Shown here: positions 18,837 through 27,799 of the stretch, piece by piece
How the letters are laid out: each line of letters opens with the position of its first letter
Numbering within the stretch: position 1 is the stretch's first letter
The notes under the pieces: generated by a model
The model's database searches: none
Told to the model about the DNA's origin: nothing
What the model saw: the letters and a program-made list of their open reading frames with translations, nothing else
Program-made: the position numbers and the translations under genes
Source of the DNA: Persephonella hydrogeniphila
Lineage (GTDB): Bacteria > Aquificota > Aquificia > Aquificales > Hydrogenothermaceae
Reading direction: 5' to 3'
DNA length: 64,000 bases
Assembly (NCBI RefSeq): GCF_900215515.1
Contig: NZ_OBEI01000001.1
Location: forward strand, 491,987-555,986

Positions 18837-20050
18837 TGGGAAGATTTCTTAATTTACTGAAACAGTCTTTAATTGCTGTCAAAGCTTATAAGTTAAGAAC
18901 CTTTTTTTCTCTTCTTGGAATAGCTTTTGGCGTAGCATCTCTGTCTATTATAGTTGCTGCTGTTCAGGGTTCGTATTACAGAGCTTATGAAATAATTGAT
19001 GTTTTTGGCCCTGAAAGTATTCTTGTATTTAGCGGTTCAAGAGAAGAAAGGGGTATTAGACAGAGAAAAAAAACACTTACTATGAAAGATATAGAAGTTC
19101 TAAAACAGAACATTCCCCAGATAAAACTGATAATGCCTGTCCTGTATATAGACGATGCTCAGGTTTATTACAAAGGAAATATAATAACAACAAAAGTTTA
19201 CGGCGTTTCTACACAGTTTGAAGAAGCGTGGAACTGGTATCTAATAGAAGGGAGAATGTTTAACAGAAAAGAGTTAGAGACAAAGAAAAATGTATGTGTT
19301 ATAGGTCTCTACATAAAACAGGAGCTTTTTAAAAATGAGGAAGCTGTAGGAAAGATGATCGTTGTAAACAGACTACCGTGTAAGGTACTCGGTGTACTTT
19401 CAAGAAGGGGAACAACTCCTACAGGAAGAAATCTTGATGACAGGATACTTATGCCTTATACCACTGTAATGGCAAAAATCAACCATGATTTTATATATGT
19501 AAACTCAATAAGAATCAGATTTGAAAAGGGTTCTGATGTTGAAAAGCTCGTTGAAAAAGTAAGGCAGATACTAAGGCAAAATCACCATCTTAGGCCTGAA
19601 CAGTCTGATGATTTTTTTATCCTCTCTCCAACAGAGATAATCAGATTTCTTGTTAACCTGACAGGAACTCTTGTACTTTTTCTGGGACTTTCATCTGTTA
19701 TATCCCTTACTGTAGGAGGGTTTGTACTTGCAAATCTCTTTTTACTGTCTGTGAATGAAAGAAAAAAAGAGATAGGGATAAGGAGAGCTGTAGGTGCTAA
19801 AAAAAGTGATATCTTGTTACAGTTTATTATTGAAGCTGTAATGATAACAGTAATAGGCTCTGTTTTAGGATTTCTCCTTGCATTTGTAGGCGCACATTTC
19901 CTTACAAAAATAGCCCAGTTCCCGATAAAATTTTCCTTTGTTGCATTTGGATTCGCTGTTTTCGTTTCAGTAATTGTAGGGCTGTTGTCTGTTTTAAATC
20001 CAGCTTTAAAAGCAGCCAGACTTAACCCGATTGAGGCAATAAGGGAATGA
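18836..20050 (+). CDS. ABC transporter permease, MacB/FtsX type (first copy)
   Basis: A 404-residue permease with the MacB fold: transmembrane helix 1 (about 20-45, TFFSLLGIAFGVASLSI), a large periplasmic domain (about 45-270) and three C-terminal helices. The helix 2-3 region carries the family motif NERKKEIGIRRAVGAKKSDIL, and the protein ends in LNPIEAIRE. It shares a base with the tonB-like stop (TAATG) and overlaps the second permease by 4 nt. No ATP-binding subunit is encoded nearby. A 59-bp block (19767-19825) is identical to one in the second permease. Confidence 0.9.
   Translation: MGRFLNLLKQSLIAVKAYKLRTFFSLLGIAFGVASLSIIVAAVQGSYYRAYEIIDVFGPESILVFSGSREERGIRQRKKTLTMKDIEVLKQNIPQIKLIMPVLYIDDAQVYYKGNIITTKVYGVSTQFEEAWNWYLIEGRMFNRKELETKKNVCVIGLYIKQELFKNEEAVGKMIVVNRLPCKVLGVLSRRGTTPTGRNLDDRILMPYTTVMAKINHDFIYVNSIRIRFEKGSDVEKLVEKVRQILRQNHHLRPEQSDDFFILSPTEIIRFLVNLTGTLVLFLGLSSVISLTVGGFVLANLFLLSVNERKKEIGIRRAVGAKKSDILLQFIIEAVMITVIGSVLGFLLAFVGAHFLTKIAQFPIKFSFVAFGFAVFVSVIVGLLSVLNPALKAARLNPIEAIRE
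19767..19825 (+). repeat. 59-bp perfect direct repeat, copy 1
   Basis: Identical base for base to 20987-21045. It encodes the EIGIRRAVGAKKSDILLQF motif of the MacB-type permease. The flanking sequences diverge at once on both sides. Confidence 0.95.
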
Positions 20051-21273
20051 GTCATAAGTTTTTCTTGATTATTGCTGTTATAGCAAGGATATTTAAAGAG
20101 TACAGGCTGAGGTCTGCCCTTTCTATATTAGGAGTTGCATTTGGAACCTTTGCTCTTATAACGATGGTTTCGGTCTCTTATTCTTTGAAAGAAAAAAGCA
20201 GACTTGAAGTAGAAAAGTTCGGAAAAAATCTCGTTGTTGTAAAGTCCGGTAAGATCAGGGTTTTCAGAAGACATTCAAGAAGTATCACAACGGCAAAAAC
20301 ACTGAAGATATCAGATGCCTTAGCTATAAAACAGCAGATAGACCATGTTGTAAAAGTTCTACCTTCTTTCCATATATCGTATCCTATAAGGAGAAAAGGA
20401 ACTACAATATTTTCAACCATAATAGGAGTAGGCAGAGAATACCCAGAGATAAGAAACATAAATGTAGAAGAAGGTAGGTTTTATACAGAAAAAGAAGAGA
20501 AAACAGGAGAAAAGGTAATAGTCTTAGGTTACAAAATAGCCAGAGATTTTTTTGGTAAAGAAGATCCTGTTGGAAAAACGATTCTTATTTTTAGGGTTCC
20601 ATGTAAGGTAATAGGTGTGATGGAGGAGAAAGGCTCTGATGTTTCAGGAGAAGATCAGGATATTCTTATATACACTCCCCTGAAAACTGCGATGAGAAGA
20701 CTTGCAAATGTAGACTACATAAACACCATATACATTCAGGTAGATAAAAAGGAAAATATCCCTTTTGTAAAGAGAAAGATAAGAGAGCTTCTGAGAAAAA
20801 GACATCACATCAAAAAAGGGGAAAAGGATGATTTTACGGTTTTATCTCCAGATGACTATCTGAGAATGGAAACAGAGGCTATACATATTTTCAGCATTCT
20901 TGGAGGAGTATCTGCAGCGATATCTTTTATTATCGGAGGTATAGGAATACTCTCTATAATGATACTTATTGTTAATGAGAGAATAGAAGAGATAGGGATA
21001 AGGAGAGCTGTAGGTGCTAAAAAAAGTGATATCTTGTTACAGTTTTTACTTGAATCGGCCTTTATATCAATATCAGGAGGCTTGTCTGGTGCTATTTTAG
21101 GAACTTTCCTATCTGTTCTTATTTTTTCCGTTTTTAGCCTTCCGTATACACTGTCTCTACAGTGGATAATTTTCTCTTTCAGTCTATCTGTCTTAACAGG
21201 AATTCTCGCAGGGCTGTATCCAGCAGTCAGGGCTTCCGGTATAAAACCGGTAGAAGCACTTAGAAGGACATAA
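20047..21273 (+). CDS. ABC transporter permease, MacB/FtsX type (second copy)
   Basis: A 408-residue paralogue of the preceding permease with the same layout: one N-terminal helix (LSILGVAFGTFALITMV), a periplasmic domain of about 220 residues and three C-terminal helices. It has the motif NERIEEIGIRRAVGAKKSDIL and the ending GIKPVEALRRT. The two probably form a heterodimeric membrane part of a macrolide-exporter-like or lipoprotein-type mechanotransmission system, with an ATPase encoded elsewhere. Its ATG overlaps the upstream stop by 4 nt. Confidence 0.9.
   Translation: MSHKFFLIIAVIARIFKEYRLRSALSILGVAFGTFALITMVSVSYSLKEKSRLEVEKFGKNLVVVKSGKIRVFRRHSRSITTAKTLKISDALAIKQQIDHVVKVLPSFHISYPIRRKGTTIFSTIIGVGREYPEIRNINVEEGRFYTEKEEKTGEKVIVLGYKIARDFFGKEDPVGKTILIFRVPCKVIGVMEEKGSDVSGEDQDILIYTPLKTAMRRLANVDYINTIYIQVDKKENIPFVKRKIRELLRKRHHIKKGEKDDFTVLSPDDYLRMETEAIHIFSILGGVSAAISFIIGGIGILSIMILIVNERIEEIGIRRAVGAKKSDILLQFLLESAFISISGGLSGAILGTFLSVLIFSVFSLPYTLSLQWIIFSFSLSVLTGILAGLYPAVRASGIKPVEALRRT
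20987..21045 (+). repeat. 59-bp perfect direct repeat, copy 2
   Basis: Matches 19767-19825 without mismatch, including wobble positions, between two genes that are otherwise clearly diverged. Confidence 0.95.
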
Positions 21274-21346
21274 CTTATTCTAAAATTTGAATATTATTAA
21301 TCGATATTTTAAATTAATAAAAGACAAAAAACAGGGTGGTGGTGAA

Positions 21347-22996
21347 ATGACACTAAGAAAAAAGTTTATACTGAGGATATCTATTATTCTTTTCGTCATC
21401 CTTGTTTTTACAATAGCTGTCAACATGTTTTCTATGAGAAGATACGGAGTAACAAACGCCGAGAAGGCAAGCAGAGTAGTAGCAGAGCTGGTCAGAGATG
21501 GCCTTACAGCCCACATGATGACAGGGACGATGAGTATGAGGCATTACTTTCTTAACCAGATAGAGCATATAAAGGAAATAGATAAACTGTGGATTGTAAG
21601 GGGTGATCCTGTAATAAAACAGTTTGGAGAAGGTAGTTCTGATGAAAAACCCAGAGATAATCTGGATTTAGAGGCTTTAAAAACAGGTAAAATTCAGAAA
21701 AAACTTATCGAAAGTAGAGACTTTGTCAAGTATAGAATAACTATTCCTTATATAGCTAAACCTCAGGGGGAAATAAACTGTATCACATGTCACCAGGTAA
21801 AAGAAGGAGAAGTTTTAGGGGCTGTAAGTATTGTTATGGATATATCAGAAGTAAGAGCATTTGCTTTTCAGACAGCTGTTTTGATTTTGATAGGGGCATT
21901 TATCGTGTTTTTTCTTTCAGGAGCTTACATGTATATATTCATCGGAAAATATGTGAACATTTTTGAAAAGCTAAAGGAAGCAATGTCAAAGGCTATAAAA
22001 GGAGATTTTTCTGCAAGGATAGAAACAGACCTGAAGGATGAAGCAGGAATAACAGTAAAAGAGTTTAATCAGTTTATGGAAGAGCTTAATGAAAACTTCT
22101 CTGAGATAAAAAGAGTGATGAACGCTCTTGCTTCTGCCGATTTAACTGCAAGGATTGATAAAAGAATGGAAGGTGAGTTTGAGACATTAAGACAGAGAAT
22201 AAATGAAAGTATTCACTCTCTTTCTTCAACATTAGAGATGACAATAGAAGGGTTTTCAAGGATTATAAAACAACTTCAAACTGTGGCAGACCAGATATTC
22301 CAGATATCAAATGAAGTAGATAAGGAAAACGACAGCATTCACCACATAAAAAACTCTATTATAGATATATCAGAAAAGATTAAATCTATATCAGAAAATG
22401 CCCTTACTGTTCAGGAAATAAGCAAAAAAGTTCAGGAAGATATACAGATTGGAGAAACAAATATTGAAGAGATGAAAAACTCTATAAACAGACTTTTAGA
22501 GGCAGGAGAAAAGATCCATAAGGCTGTAGGAAGCATTATAGATATCGCAAATCAGACAAATATGCTGGCACTAAACGCAGCTATAGAAGCTGCAAGGGCA
22601 GGAGAGGTTGGAAAAGGATTTGCCGTTGTTGCAGATGAGGTAAGAAAATTGGCAGAGACAACCTCGAATTTTGCCAGAGATATACAGCAGATGGTAGTGG
22701 AGATTTTCGACAATATCAAAAGTGTATCACAGGCACTGGAAAAAACAGATACTGGTTATTCTGAGATGTCAGAAACCTACAACAAGATGTCTGAGCTTTT
22801 ACAGAAAATCACAGAAAATATAAATGATCAGACAAAACAGATTATGGAAATGTCAGAAAGTATAAAAACTATAACAGAGATTTCTGAAAGTATAAATAAA
22901 AAGAATAAAGCGATTGCAGATGAGATTAAAGAGCTAAGTGATATTGCTGGGGAAGTAAAAGAAGAAGTAGACAGATTTAAAGTAAAAGGGGAGTGA
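21347..22996 (+). CDS. Methyl-accepting chemotaxis protein with periplasmic c-type heme site
   Basis: A 549-residue chemoreceptor. Transmembrane helix 1 is at about residues 8-28, a periplasmic sensor domain at about 30-168, helix 2 at about 170-196, then HAMP and a cytoplasmic signalling helix bundle with the highly conserved hairpin tip [37 protein letters not shown]. The sensor domain contains Cys145-Ile-Thr-Cys-His149, a CXXCH heme-c attachment motif, followed by [18 protein letters not shown]. This matches heme-binding PAS-like sensor domains known from Geobacter chemoreceptors, so redox or gas sensing is likely. The ATG at 21347 follows GGTGGTGAA; an upstream ATG at 21287 would add 20 charged residues and has no ribosome site. 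Confidence 0.92.
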   Translation: MTLRKKFILRISIILFVILVFTIAVNMFSMRRYGVTNAEKASRVVAELVRDGLTAHMMTGTMSMRHYFLNQIEHIKEIDKLWIVRGDPVIKQFGEGSSDEKPRDNLDLEALKTGKIQKKLIESRDFVKYRITIPYIAKPQGEINCITCHQVKEGEVLGAVSIVMDISEVRAFAFQTAVLILIGAFIVFFLSGAYMYIFIGKYVNIFEKLKEAMSKAIKGDFSARIETDLKDEAGITVKEFNQFMEELNENFSEIKRVMNALASADLTARIDKRMEGEFETLRQRINESIHSLSSTLEMTIEGFSRIIKQLQTVADQIFQISNEVDKENDSIHHIKNSIIDISEKIKSISENALTVQEISKKVQEDIQIGETNIEEMKNSINRLLEAGEKIHKAVGSIIDIANQTNMLALNAAIEAARAGEVGKGFAVVADEVRKLAETTSNFARDIQQMVVEIFDNIKSVSQALEKTDTGYSEMSETYNKMSELLQKITENINDQTKQIMEMSESIKTITEISESINKKNKAIADEIKELSDIAGEVKEEVDRFKVKGE

Positions 22997-23006
22997 TCAC
23001 TCCCCT
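22987..23006. terminator. Palindromic bidirectional terminator spanning two stop codons
   Basis: AGGGGAGTGATCACTCCCCT is a perfect 20-bp palindrome. It contains the TGA of the chemoreceptor (22994-22996) and the TGA of convergent gatA (22997-22999) at its centre. On the plus strand it is followed by a T run (23012-23017), as expected of an intrinsic terminator; the minus-strand T tract is weaker. Confidence 0.75.
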
Positions 23007-24454
23007 GGAAATTTTTTATAAAAGTCGTTCATCCTTTCGTAGTAATGGGCTACCTGTAATAACGTTCCTTCGTCAAAAGGTTTTCCTATAAGCTGAAGAC
23101 CTACCGGTAAACCATCTTTAAAACCACATGGTATACTTATACCCGGAACTCCTGCCATATTAACAGAAACAGTAAATATATCTGACAGATACATCTGGAG
23201 AGGGTCAGAGACTTTTTCTCCTATTTTGAATGCAACATCTGGTGTTGTAGGTGTTGCCAGTATATCAACTTTTTCAAAAGCCTTCATAAAATCCTGATAA
23301 ATAAGTGTTCTTACCTTCTGGGCTTTCAGGTAATAGGCATCATAGTATCCTGAAGATAAAGAGTAAGTACCCAGCATTATTCTCCTTTTTACCTCTGCTC
23401 CAAAACCTTCATCTCTTGTTTTAGAGTACATCTCTTCCAGGTCTTTGTAATCAGAAGCTCTATAACCGTATCTAACACCATCATAACGGGCAAGGTTCGA
23501 CGATGCCTCAGAAGGAGCTATTATGTAATAAGCCTCTATCGCATATTTTGTCGTAGGCATTGAGATCTCTACAACTTCAGCTCCTTCTTTTTCAAGTTGT
23601 CTGACAGCTTTTAAAACAGCTTCTTTTACAGTAGGATCTATTCCTTCAATAAAAAACTCCTCAGGTAGGCCTATCTTTAATCCTTTTACATCTTTACCTA
23701 TATATGACAGAAAATCAGGCGGTTCTCTGTCTACAGATGTAGAGTCTTTCGGATCTTTGCCTGCTATTACATTCATAAGAAGAGCACTATCCTCAACAGT
23801 TCTGGTGATGGGACCTATCTGGTCAAGGGAGGAAGCAAAAGCAACAAGACCGTATCTTGAAACTCTTCCGTAAGTAGGTTTCAGACCTACAACTCCACAA
23901 AATGCAGCAGGCTGTCTGATGGAACCACCGGTATCAGAACCAAGTGCAGCAGGAACTATTCCTGCACCAACAGCAGCAGCAGATCCTCCAGAGGATCCTC
24001 CCGGAACTCTTTCATAGTCCCACGGATTTTTTGTAGTGAAAAAAGCAGAGTTCTCGGTAGAAGAACCCATAGCAAACTCATCAAGATTTGTTTTTCCTGT
24101 CAGTACATACCCCTGCTCTTTCATCTTTACAATAACTGAAGCATCAAAAGGAGGAATATAATTTTCTAACATCCTTGATGAGCAGGTGGTTTTTACACCT
24201 CTGGTCGATATATTATCTTTAACTGCTACAGGAAGACCAAAGATATCAGGAATTTCTGATAACTTTAAAAGTTCATTATCTTTCTCCTTTGCCTCTTCAA
24301 CAGCTCTGTCAATAAGATTAGTTACATAGCTGTTTATCTTTGGCTCTAAAGCATTTGTTCTCTCGGCAAAAGATTGTACTACTTCAGATGGCTTTACTTC
24401 TTTTTTCTTGATAAGCTCAGACAGTTCTTTTAGACCTTTTTTCCATATTTCCAT
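22997..24454 (-). CDS. gatA: Aspartyl/glutamyl-tRNA amidotransferase subunit A
   Basis: A 485-residue amidase-signature enzyme, the glutaminase subunit of GatCAB, which converts Glu-tRNA(Gln) and/or Asp-tRNA(Asn) to the amide forms. The Ser-cisSer-Lys triad lies in the segments [23 protein letters not shown] and [18 protein letters not shown]. Length is normal. GAGGAG precedes the ATG. It lies 9 nt downstream of the DksA-like gene, and gatB and gatC are not in the window. Confidence 0.97.
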   Translation of the reverse strand: MEIWKKGLKELSELIKKKEVKPSEVVQSFAERTNALEPKINSYVTNLIDRAVEEAKEKDNELLKLSEIPDIFGLPVAVKDNISTRGVKTTCSSRMLENYIPPFDASVIVKMKEQGYVLTGKTNLDEFAMGSSTENSAFFTTKNPWDYERVPGGSSGGSAAAVGAGIVPAALGSDTGGSIRQPAAFCGVVGLKPTYGRVSRYGLVAFASSLDQIGPITRTVEDSALLMNVIAGKDPKDSTSVDREPPDFLSYIGKDVKGLKIGLPEEFFIEGIDPTVKEAVLKAVRQLEKEGAEVVEISMPTTKYAIEAYYIIAPSEASSNLARYDGVRYGYRASDYKDLEEMYSKTRDEGFGAEVKRRIMLGTYSLSSGYYDAYYLKAQKVRTLIYQDFMKAFEKVDILATPTTPDVAFKIGEKVSDPLQMYLSDIFTVSVNMAGVPGISIPCGFKDGLPVGLQLIGKPFDEGTLLQVAHYYERMNDFYKKFPGE

Positions 24455-24463
24455 CTTTACTCC

Positions 24464-24916
24464 TCAAAGTTCATGTTCTTCCGGTGTTGCCGGAGGTGCT
24501 GGACTTGGTGATGGAGATATTTTATCAAAATACTCTTTGTACCTTCTATCGACAAAATCTTTATTTTTTTCTGCTTCTTCAGCATGTTTTTTGCACAGGG
24601 TAGTCCATGGTACAGCTTCAAGTCTCTCTTCCTCTATAGGTTCTCCACACACTTCGCAGTACCCATAACTTCCCTCTTTCATCCTTTCAAGTGCAGCATC
24701 TATAGCCCTGAGTATCTCTATCTCTATATCCTCTAACTCACCTAATATAATCTCTGTAATATCTATCTTCGCATAATCTTCAAGGTCTTCTGGTATACTT
24801 AACCCTTCATCTGTAAGCCTTTTCATTGTTTCTTCCTGTTTAAGATACCTGTCTAATATCTGCTTTTTCTTCTCAAGAAGTAACTTTCTGAATTTCTGCA
24901 GCTTTTCTCTTTCCAT
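24464..24916 (-). CDS. dksA-like: DksA/TraR-type zinc-finger transcription factor
   Basis: A 150-residue protein with DksA layout: an N-terminal coiled coil (about 1-90) with the tip motif D-x-x-D-x-A (in EDLEDYAK), and a C-terminal zinc finger YGYCEVCGEPIEEERL...TTLCKKH. The fourth zinc ligand is His in place of the usual Cys (CX2C-X17-CX2H). DksA proteins enter the RNA polymerase secondary channel and, with ppGpp, adjust rRNA and other promoters; conservation of the tip acids suggests that this one is active. It probably forms an operon with gatA. GAGGAGG lies 9 nt before the ATG. Confidence 0.87.
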   Translation of the reverse strand: MEREKLQKFRKLLLEKKKQILDRYLKQEETMKRLTDEGLSIPEDLEDYAKIDITEIILGELEDIEIEILRAIDAALERMKEGSYGYCEVCGEPIEEERLEAVPWTTLCKKHAEEAEKNKDFVDRRYKEYFDKISPSPSPAPPATPEEHEL

Positions 24917-25021
24917 AGGATAAACCTCCTCTTTATCTTAATTTAAATTCTCTCAAAAAAAGAAAATTATGTCTATAGCTTCATGGTAAAATATACCCAA
25001 AGGTATAAAGAGGTGTACTTA

Positions 25022-25345
25022 ATGTCATACAGTGCTTTGTTCTACTTTCCCCTTTTTATATTAGGAGTTGTAGCAGGATTCTTTTACTTTACACATCTAT
25101 TTAAAAGTGTCAATGCCTTTGGGACAGACAAAGGAAAAGTAATGAGAAGTATGCTCATAAGGCTTCCTATCCCCATTTTAGCTGCCCTAATAGGTAGTCT
25201 TGCAGGTGTAGGGGGAGTACTGTCTGTGCTTATAGGTTTTACTGTTTTTCAGATATATTTTCTAATTAAAGTTGGAACTAAACTGAAAAAAGAGGTTGAA
25301 GAAGAAGCTGAAAAGTCTGTACAGGAGCATTCAGAAAAAGACTGA
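25022..25345 (+). CDS. Small membrane protein (possibly AtpR-like)
   Basis: A 107-residue protein with three predicted hydrophobic segments (about 5-25, 45-65, 68-88) and an acidic C-terminal tail. The pattern GVVAGFFYFTHLF...RSMLIRLPIP...GGVLSVLIGFTVFQ is reminiscent of AtpR, a small subunit associated with N-type ATPases, but no ATPase genes are here and the match is only by eye. The ATG at 25022 is chosen because GAGGTG lies 6 nt upstream. It shares a base with prepilin peptidase (TGATG). Confidence 0.6.
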   Translation: MSYSALFYFPLFILGVVAGFFYFTHLFKSVNAFGTDKGKVMRSMLIRLPIPILAALIGSLAGVGGVLSVLIGFTVFQIYFLIKVGTKLKKEVEEEAEKSVQEHSEKD

Positions 25346-26121
25346 TGGAAAAAGCTTTCCTCATATTACTGTTTTTTATCTTTGGAAGTATAATAGGGAG
25401 CTTTCTTAATGTTGTCATTTACAGAATTCCCAGAGGAAAATCAATAAAAAAACCAGCATTTTCTTTCTGTCCAGAATGTGGAGAAAAAATCAAATGGTAC
25501 GATAACATCCCTTTACTGTCCTACTTTATTCTTAGAGGGAGATGTAGATACTGTAAAGGAAAAATCAGTATAAGATACCCTTTTGTTGAATTTCTTACAG
25601 GAATTGCTTCTGTGATGGCATTTCTTAAAACAGGGCTATCCTACGACTACATATTTACTTTTGGATTTATATCATTGATGATAGCTATAACATTTATTGA
25701 TATAGATTTTAGAATAATACCTGACGAACTAAATCTTATCGGTTTTATAATGGGAATTGTGTATTCTGCCATTAAATCAAACCTTGTAGAAAGTCTTCTT
25801 GGGTCTTTAATTGGAGCCGGTTTTCTGTGGGGAATAGCCTATATATATCTGAGATTCAGAGGAATAGAAGGTCTTGGAATGGGGGATGTCAAAATGATGG
25901 CTTTTGTAGGTGCATACACAGGATGGTTCGGCGCTCTTTTTACCATATTTGTAGGTTCTTTTATAGGAGCTGTTGCTGGAATAATAGGAGCTTATCTCTC
26001 TAAAAGCGAGGAAAAGGGAAAATTTGAGATACCTTTTGGACCGTTTTTATCTTTTGCAGCTATCATATATATATTTTTTGGAGATATTATCAAAAACTGG
26101 TATCTTGGAGGAATAATGTGA
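25345..26121 (+). CDS. pilD: Type IV prepilin peptidase / N-methyltransferase
   Basis: A 258-residue polytopic enzyme (about 7-8 transmembrane helices) that cleaves and N-methylates type IV prepilins at the inner membrane. The cytoplasmic zinc loop has two CXXC pairs (CPECG and CRYCK). The two catalytic aspartates are in FIDIDFRIIPDELN and GMGDVKMM. All are present. It would process the pilins assembled by the PilMNOQ system encoded at 58028-62358. The stop overlaps the next gene (GTGA). Confidence 0.95.
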   Translation: MEKAFLILLFFIFGSIIGSFLNVVIYRIPRGKSIKKPAFSFCPECGEKIKWYDNIPLLSYFILRGRCRYCKGKISIRYPFVEFLTGIASVMAFLKTGLSYDYIFTFGFISLMIAITFIDIDFRIIPDELNLIGFIMGIVYSAIKSNLVESLLGSLIGAGFLWGIAYIYLRFRGIEGLGMGDVKMMAFVGAYTGWFGALFTIFVGSFIGAVAGIIGAYLSKSEEKGKFEIPFGPFLSFAAIIYIFFGDIIKNWYLGGIM

Positions 26122-26447
26122 GGTATAAAATAAAATTCAAAGTCTGGTTAGAAAAGGATAAAGATATCATTATGGGACTTGGCAGAGATAAACTTTTAAG
26201 AGAGATAGATAAACAGGGTTCTATATCTAAAGCAGCAAAAGAAGTGGGAATGTCTTACAAGAAAGCGTGGAGCTTTATAAAAACAATGGAAAAAAGGCTT
26301 GGTATTAAGTTAATAGAGACAAAACGTGGTGGTAAAGGAGGAGGAGGAGCTTATCTCACAGACGATGCAAAAAGATTACTGAAGGATTTTGAAAAAATAA
26401 CAGATGCGTTTGAAAGACTTACAAGAGAACTATCAAAAGATGAATGA
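26118..26447 (+). CDS. ModE N-terminal-like winged-helix regulator
   Basis: A 109-residue protein consisting of a LysR/ModE-type winged helix. It has IDKQGSISKAAKEVGMSYKKAWSFIKTMEKRLG followed by the glycine-rich wing GGKGGGGAYLTDDAKRLL. It lacks the molybdate-binding Mop domains of full ModE, as do several stand-alone homologues. Control of molybdenum uptake or molybdoenzymes is plausible, since a molybdopterin formate dehydrogenase is encoded in the window, but is not shown. The GTG start overlaps the pilD stop. Confidence 0.85.
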   Translation: MRYKIKFKVWLEKDKDIIMGLGRDKLLREIDKQGSISKAAKEVGMSYKKAWSFIKTMEKRLGIKLIETKRGGKGGGGAYLTDDAKRLLKDFEKITDAFERLTRELSKDE

Positions 26448-26817
26448 AAAAATATTTAACCTTCGGAGAATGTATTTTTCCTTTTTGTATACTTCATTTA
26501 TCTATATAGGTCTGCTTTTGTTAATTTTAGGTAAAAACGTAAAACCGGTAAAAATCAGTTTTTTCGAGGAAAGTGTGATGGCAATCACAGGAATAATTCC
26601 TGCTATTATTTTTTTCTTGAAAAAAACAGGGTATATATTTGAAGAAAAAAGATATGCAGTTTTGCTTTTAATCGGACAAATTCCTCTAATAACAGGTAGT
26701 TTGCTATCTTTTATTTATTCCAACTACATTTACTTTTTTATATCCTATCCTATATTCTTACTGGTAGCGTTGGTACTTCTTCCTACCAAAAAATCCGTGG
26801 AGAAAAAAGATGGATGA
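26440..26817 (+). CDS. Hypothetical membrane protein, 4 helices
   Basis: About 125 residues with four hydrophobic segments (YFSFLYTSFIYIGLLLLIL, VMAITGIIPAIIFFL, AVLLLIGQIPLITGSLLSF, YIYFFISYPIFLLVALVLL) joined by short loops. It overlaps the ModE-like gene by 8 nt and rfaE2 by 8 nt. No family is recognised. The start at 26440 is the first Met outside the upstream regulator's conserved C-terminus; it has only a weak ribosome site. Confidence 0.62.
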   Translation: MNEKIFNLRRMYFSFLYTSFIYIGLLLLILGKNVKPVKISFFEESVMAITGIIPAIIFFLKKTGYIFEEKRYAVLLLIGQIPLITGSLLSFIYSNYIYFFISYPIFLLVALVLLPTKKSVEKKDG

Positions 26818-27265
26818 GTTTTCAAAAATAGAGAACTGGAAAAGGGAAGGGAAAAAAATAGTTTTTACAAATGGCTGTTTTGATATTATCCATGCAGGTC
26901 ATGTAGACTATTTAGAAAAAGCAAAAAAACTTGGAGATATTCTTATTGTTGGACTAAACAGTGATGCATCTGTAAGAAGGATAAAGGGCAAAGACAGACC
27001 TGTTAATATTCAGGAACATAGAAAGAGAGTTCTTGAAGCTCTAAAACCTGTAGACCTTGTTATTATTTTTGATGAGGACACACCAGAAAAACTGATAAAA
27101 CAGATAAAACCAGATGTACTCGTTAAAGGTGGGGACTGGAAGATAGAAAATATAGTCGGTGCTGATTTTGTAAGGTCTTACGGAGGTCAGGTTAAAACTA
27201 TAGACTTTGTCTACGATATCTCAACAACCAAAATTATACAGAAAGCAAGAAAAACAGGTAAGTAA
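26810..27265 (+). CDS. rfaE2 (hldE C-domain): D-glycero-beta-D-manno-heptose 1-phosphate adenylyltransferase
   Basis: A 151-residue nucleotidyltransferase with the signature FTNGCFDIIHAGHVDYLEKAK, in which HAGH is the HxGH nucleotide-binding motif, and IKGKDRPV further on. It corresponds to the C-terminal domain of HldE as a separate protein and makes ADP-heptose precursor for lipopolysaccharide core, so the organism has a Gram-negative envelope. The kinase half (RfaE1) is not next to it. It overlaps pgsA by one base (TAATG). Confidence 0.93.
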   Translation: MDEFSKIENWKREGKKIVFTNGCFDIIHAGHVDYLEKAKKLGDILIVGLNSDASVRRIKGKDRPVNIQEHRKRVLEALKPVDLVIIFDEDTPEKLIKQIKPDVLVKGGDWKIENIVGADFVRSYGGQVKTIDFVYDISTTKIIQKARKTGK

Positions 27266-27798
27266 TGAGCTTTGCAAACCAGCTAACCATCTTAAGGATT
27301 TTTCTCATACCGGTTTTTATTATACTTATTGGGTACAACAAACCCCTTTATGCCCTTATTGTTTTTATTATTGCAGGTATAACAGATGCCCTTGACGGTT
27401 TTATTGCGAGAAAGTTCAACCAAATAACCACACTGGGAAAGATACTTGACCCTATAGCCGATAAGGCTCTTCTTGTAAGCAGTTTTATTTTTATTTATAC
27501 ATCAGATCTTCAGGTTAAATTTCCATACTGGTATGTTGTTATAGTTATAAGCAGAGATGTGTATATTCTGCTGGGAAGTGCTTTGATATATTTTATGAAA
27601 GGATATATTGATGTAAGACCATCTATCTTTGGCAAAGCTACAACTTTTTTTCAGATTCTGTCTGTTGTAGCTATTCTTGTTGCAAATATTACAGTTGTTC
27701 CTGAGGAGATAATTAATGGAATTATATACACAGCTGCTTTCTTTACCGTGCTGTCGACAATAACATACACGTACGACGGAATTCAACAGATAAAATAG
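27265..27798 (+). CDS. pgsA: CDP-diacylglycerol-glycerol-3-phosphate 3-phosphatidyltransferase
   Basis: A 177-residue polytopic CDP-alcohol phosphatidyltransferase, which forms phosphatidylglycerol phosphate. The active-site motif D-x2-D-G-x2-A-R-x8-G-x3-D-x3-D is complete in DALDGFIARKFNQ...GKILDPIADK. It is the last gene of the pilD-to-pgsA run. Its substrate glycerol 3-phosphate is made by GpsA, also in this window. It ends 1 nt from the convergent thioredoxin-domain gene. Confidence 0.93.
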   Translation: MSFANQLTILRIFLIPVFIILIGYNKPLYALIVFIIAGITDALDGFIARKFNQITTLGKILDPIADKALLVSSFIFIYTSDLQVKFPYWYVVIVISRDVYILLGSALIYFMKGYIDVRPSIFGKATTFFQILSVVAILVANITVVPEEIINGIIYTAAFFTVLSTITYTYDGIQQIK

Positions 27799-27799
27799 A

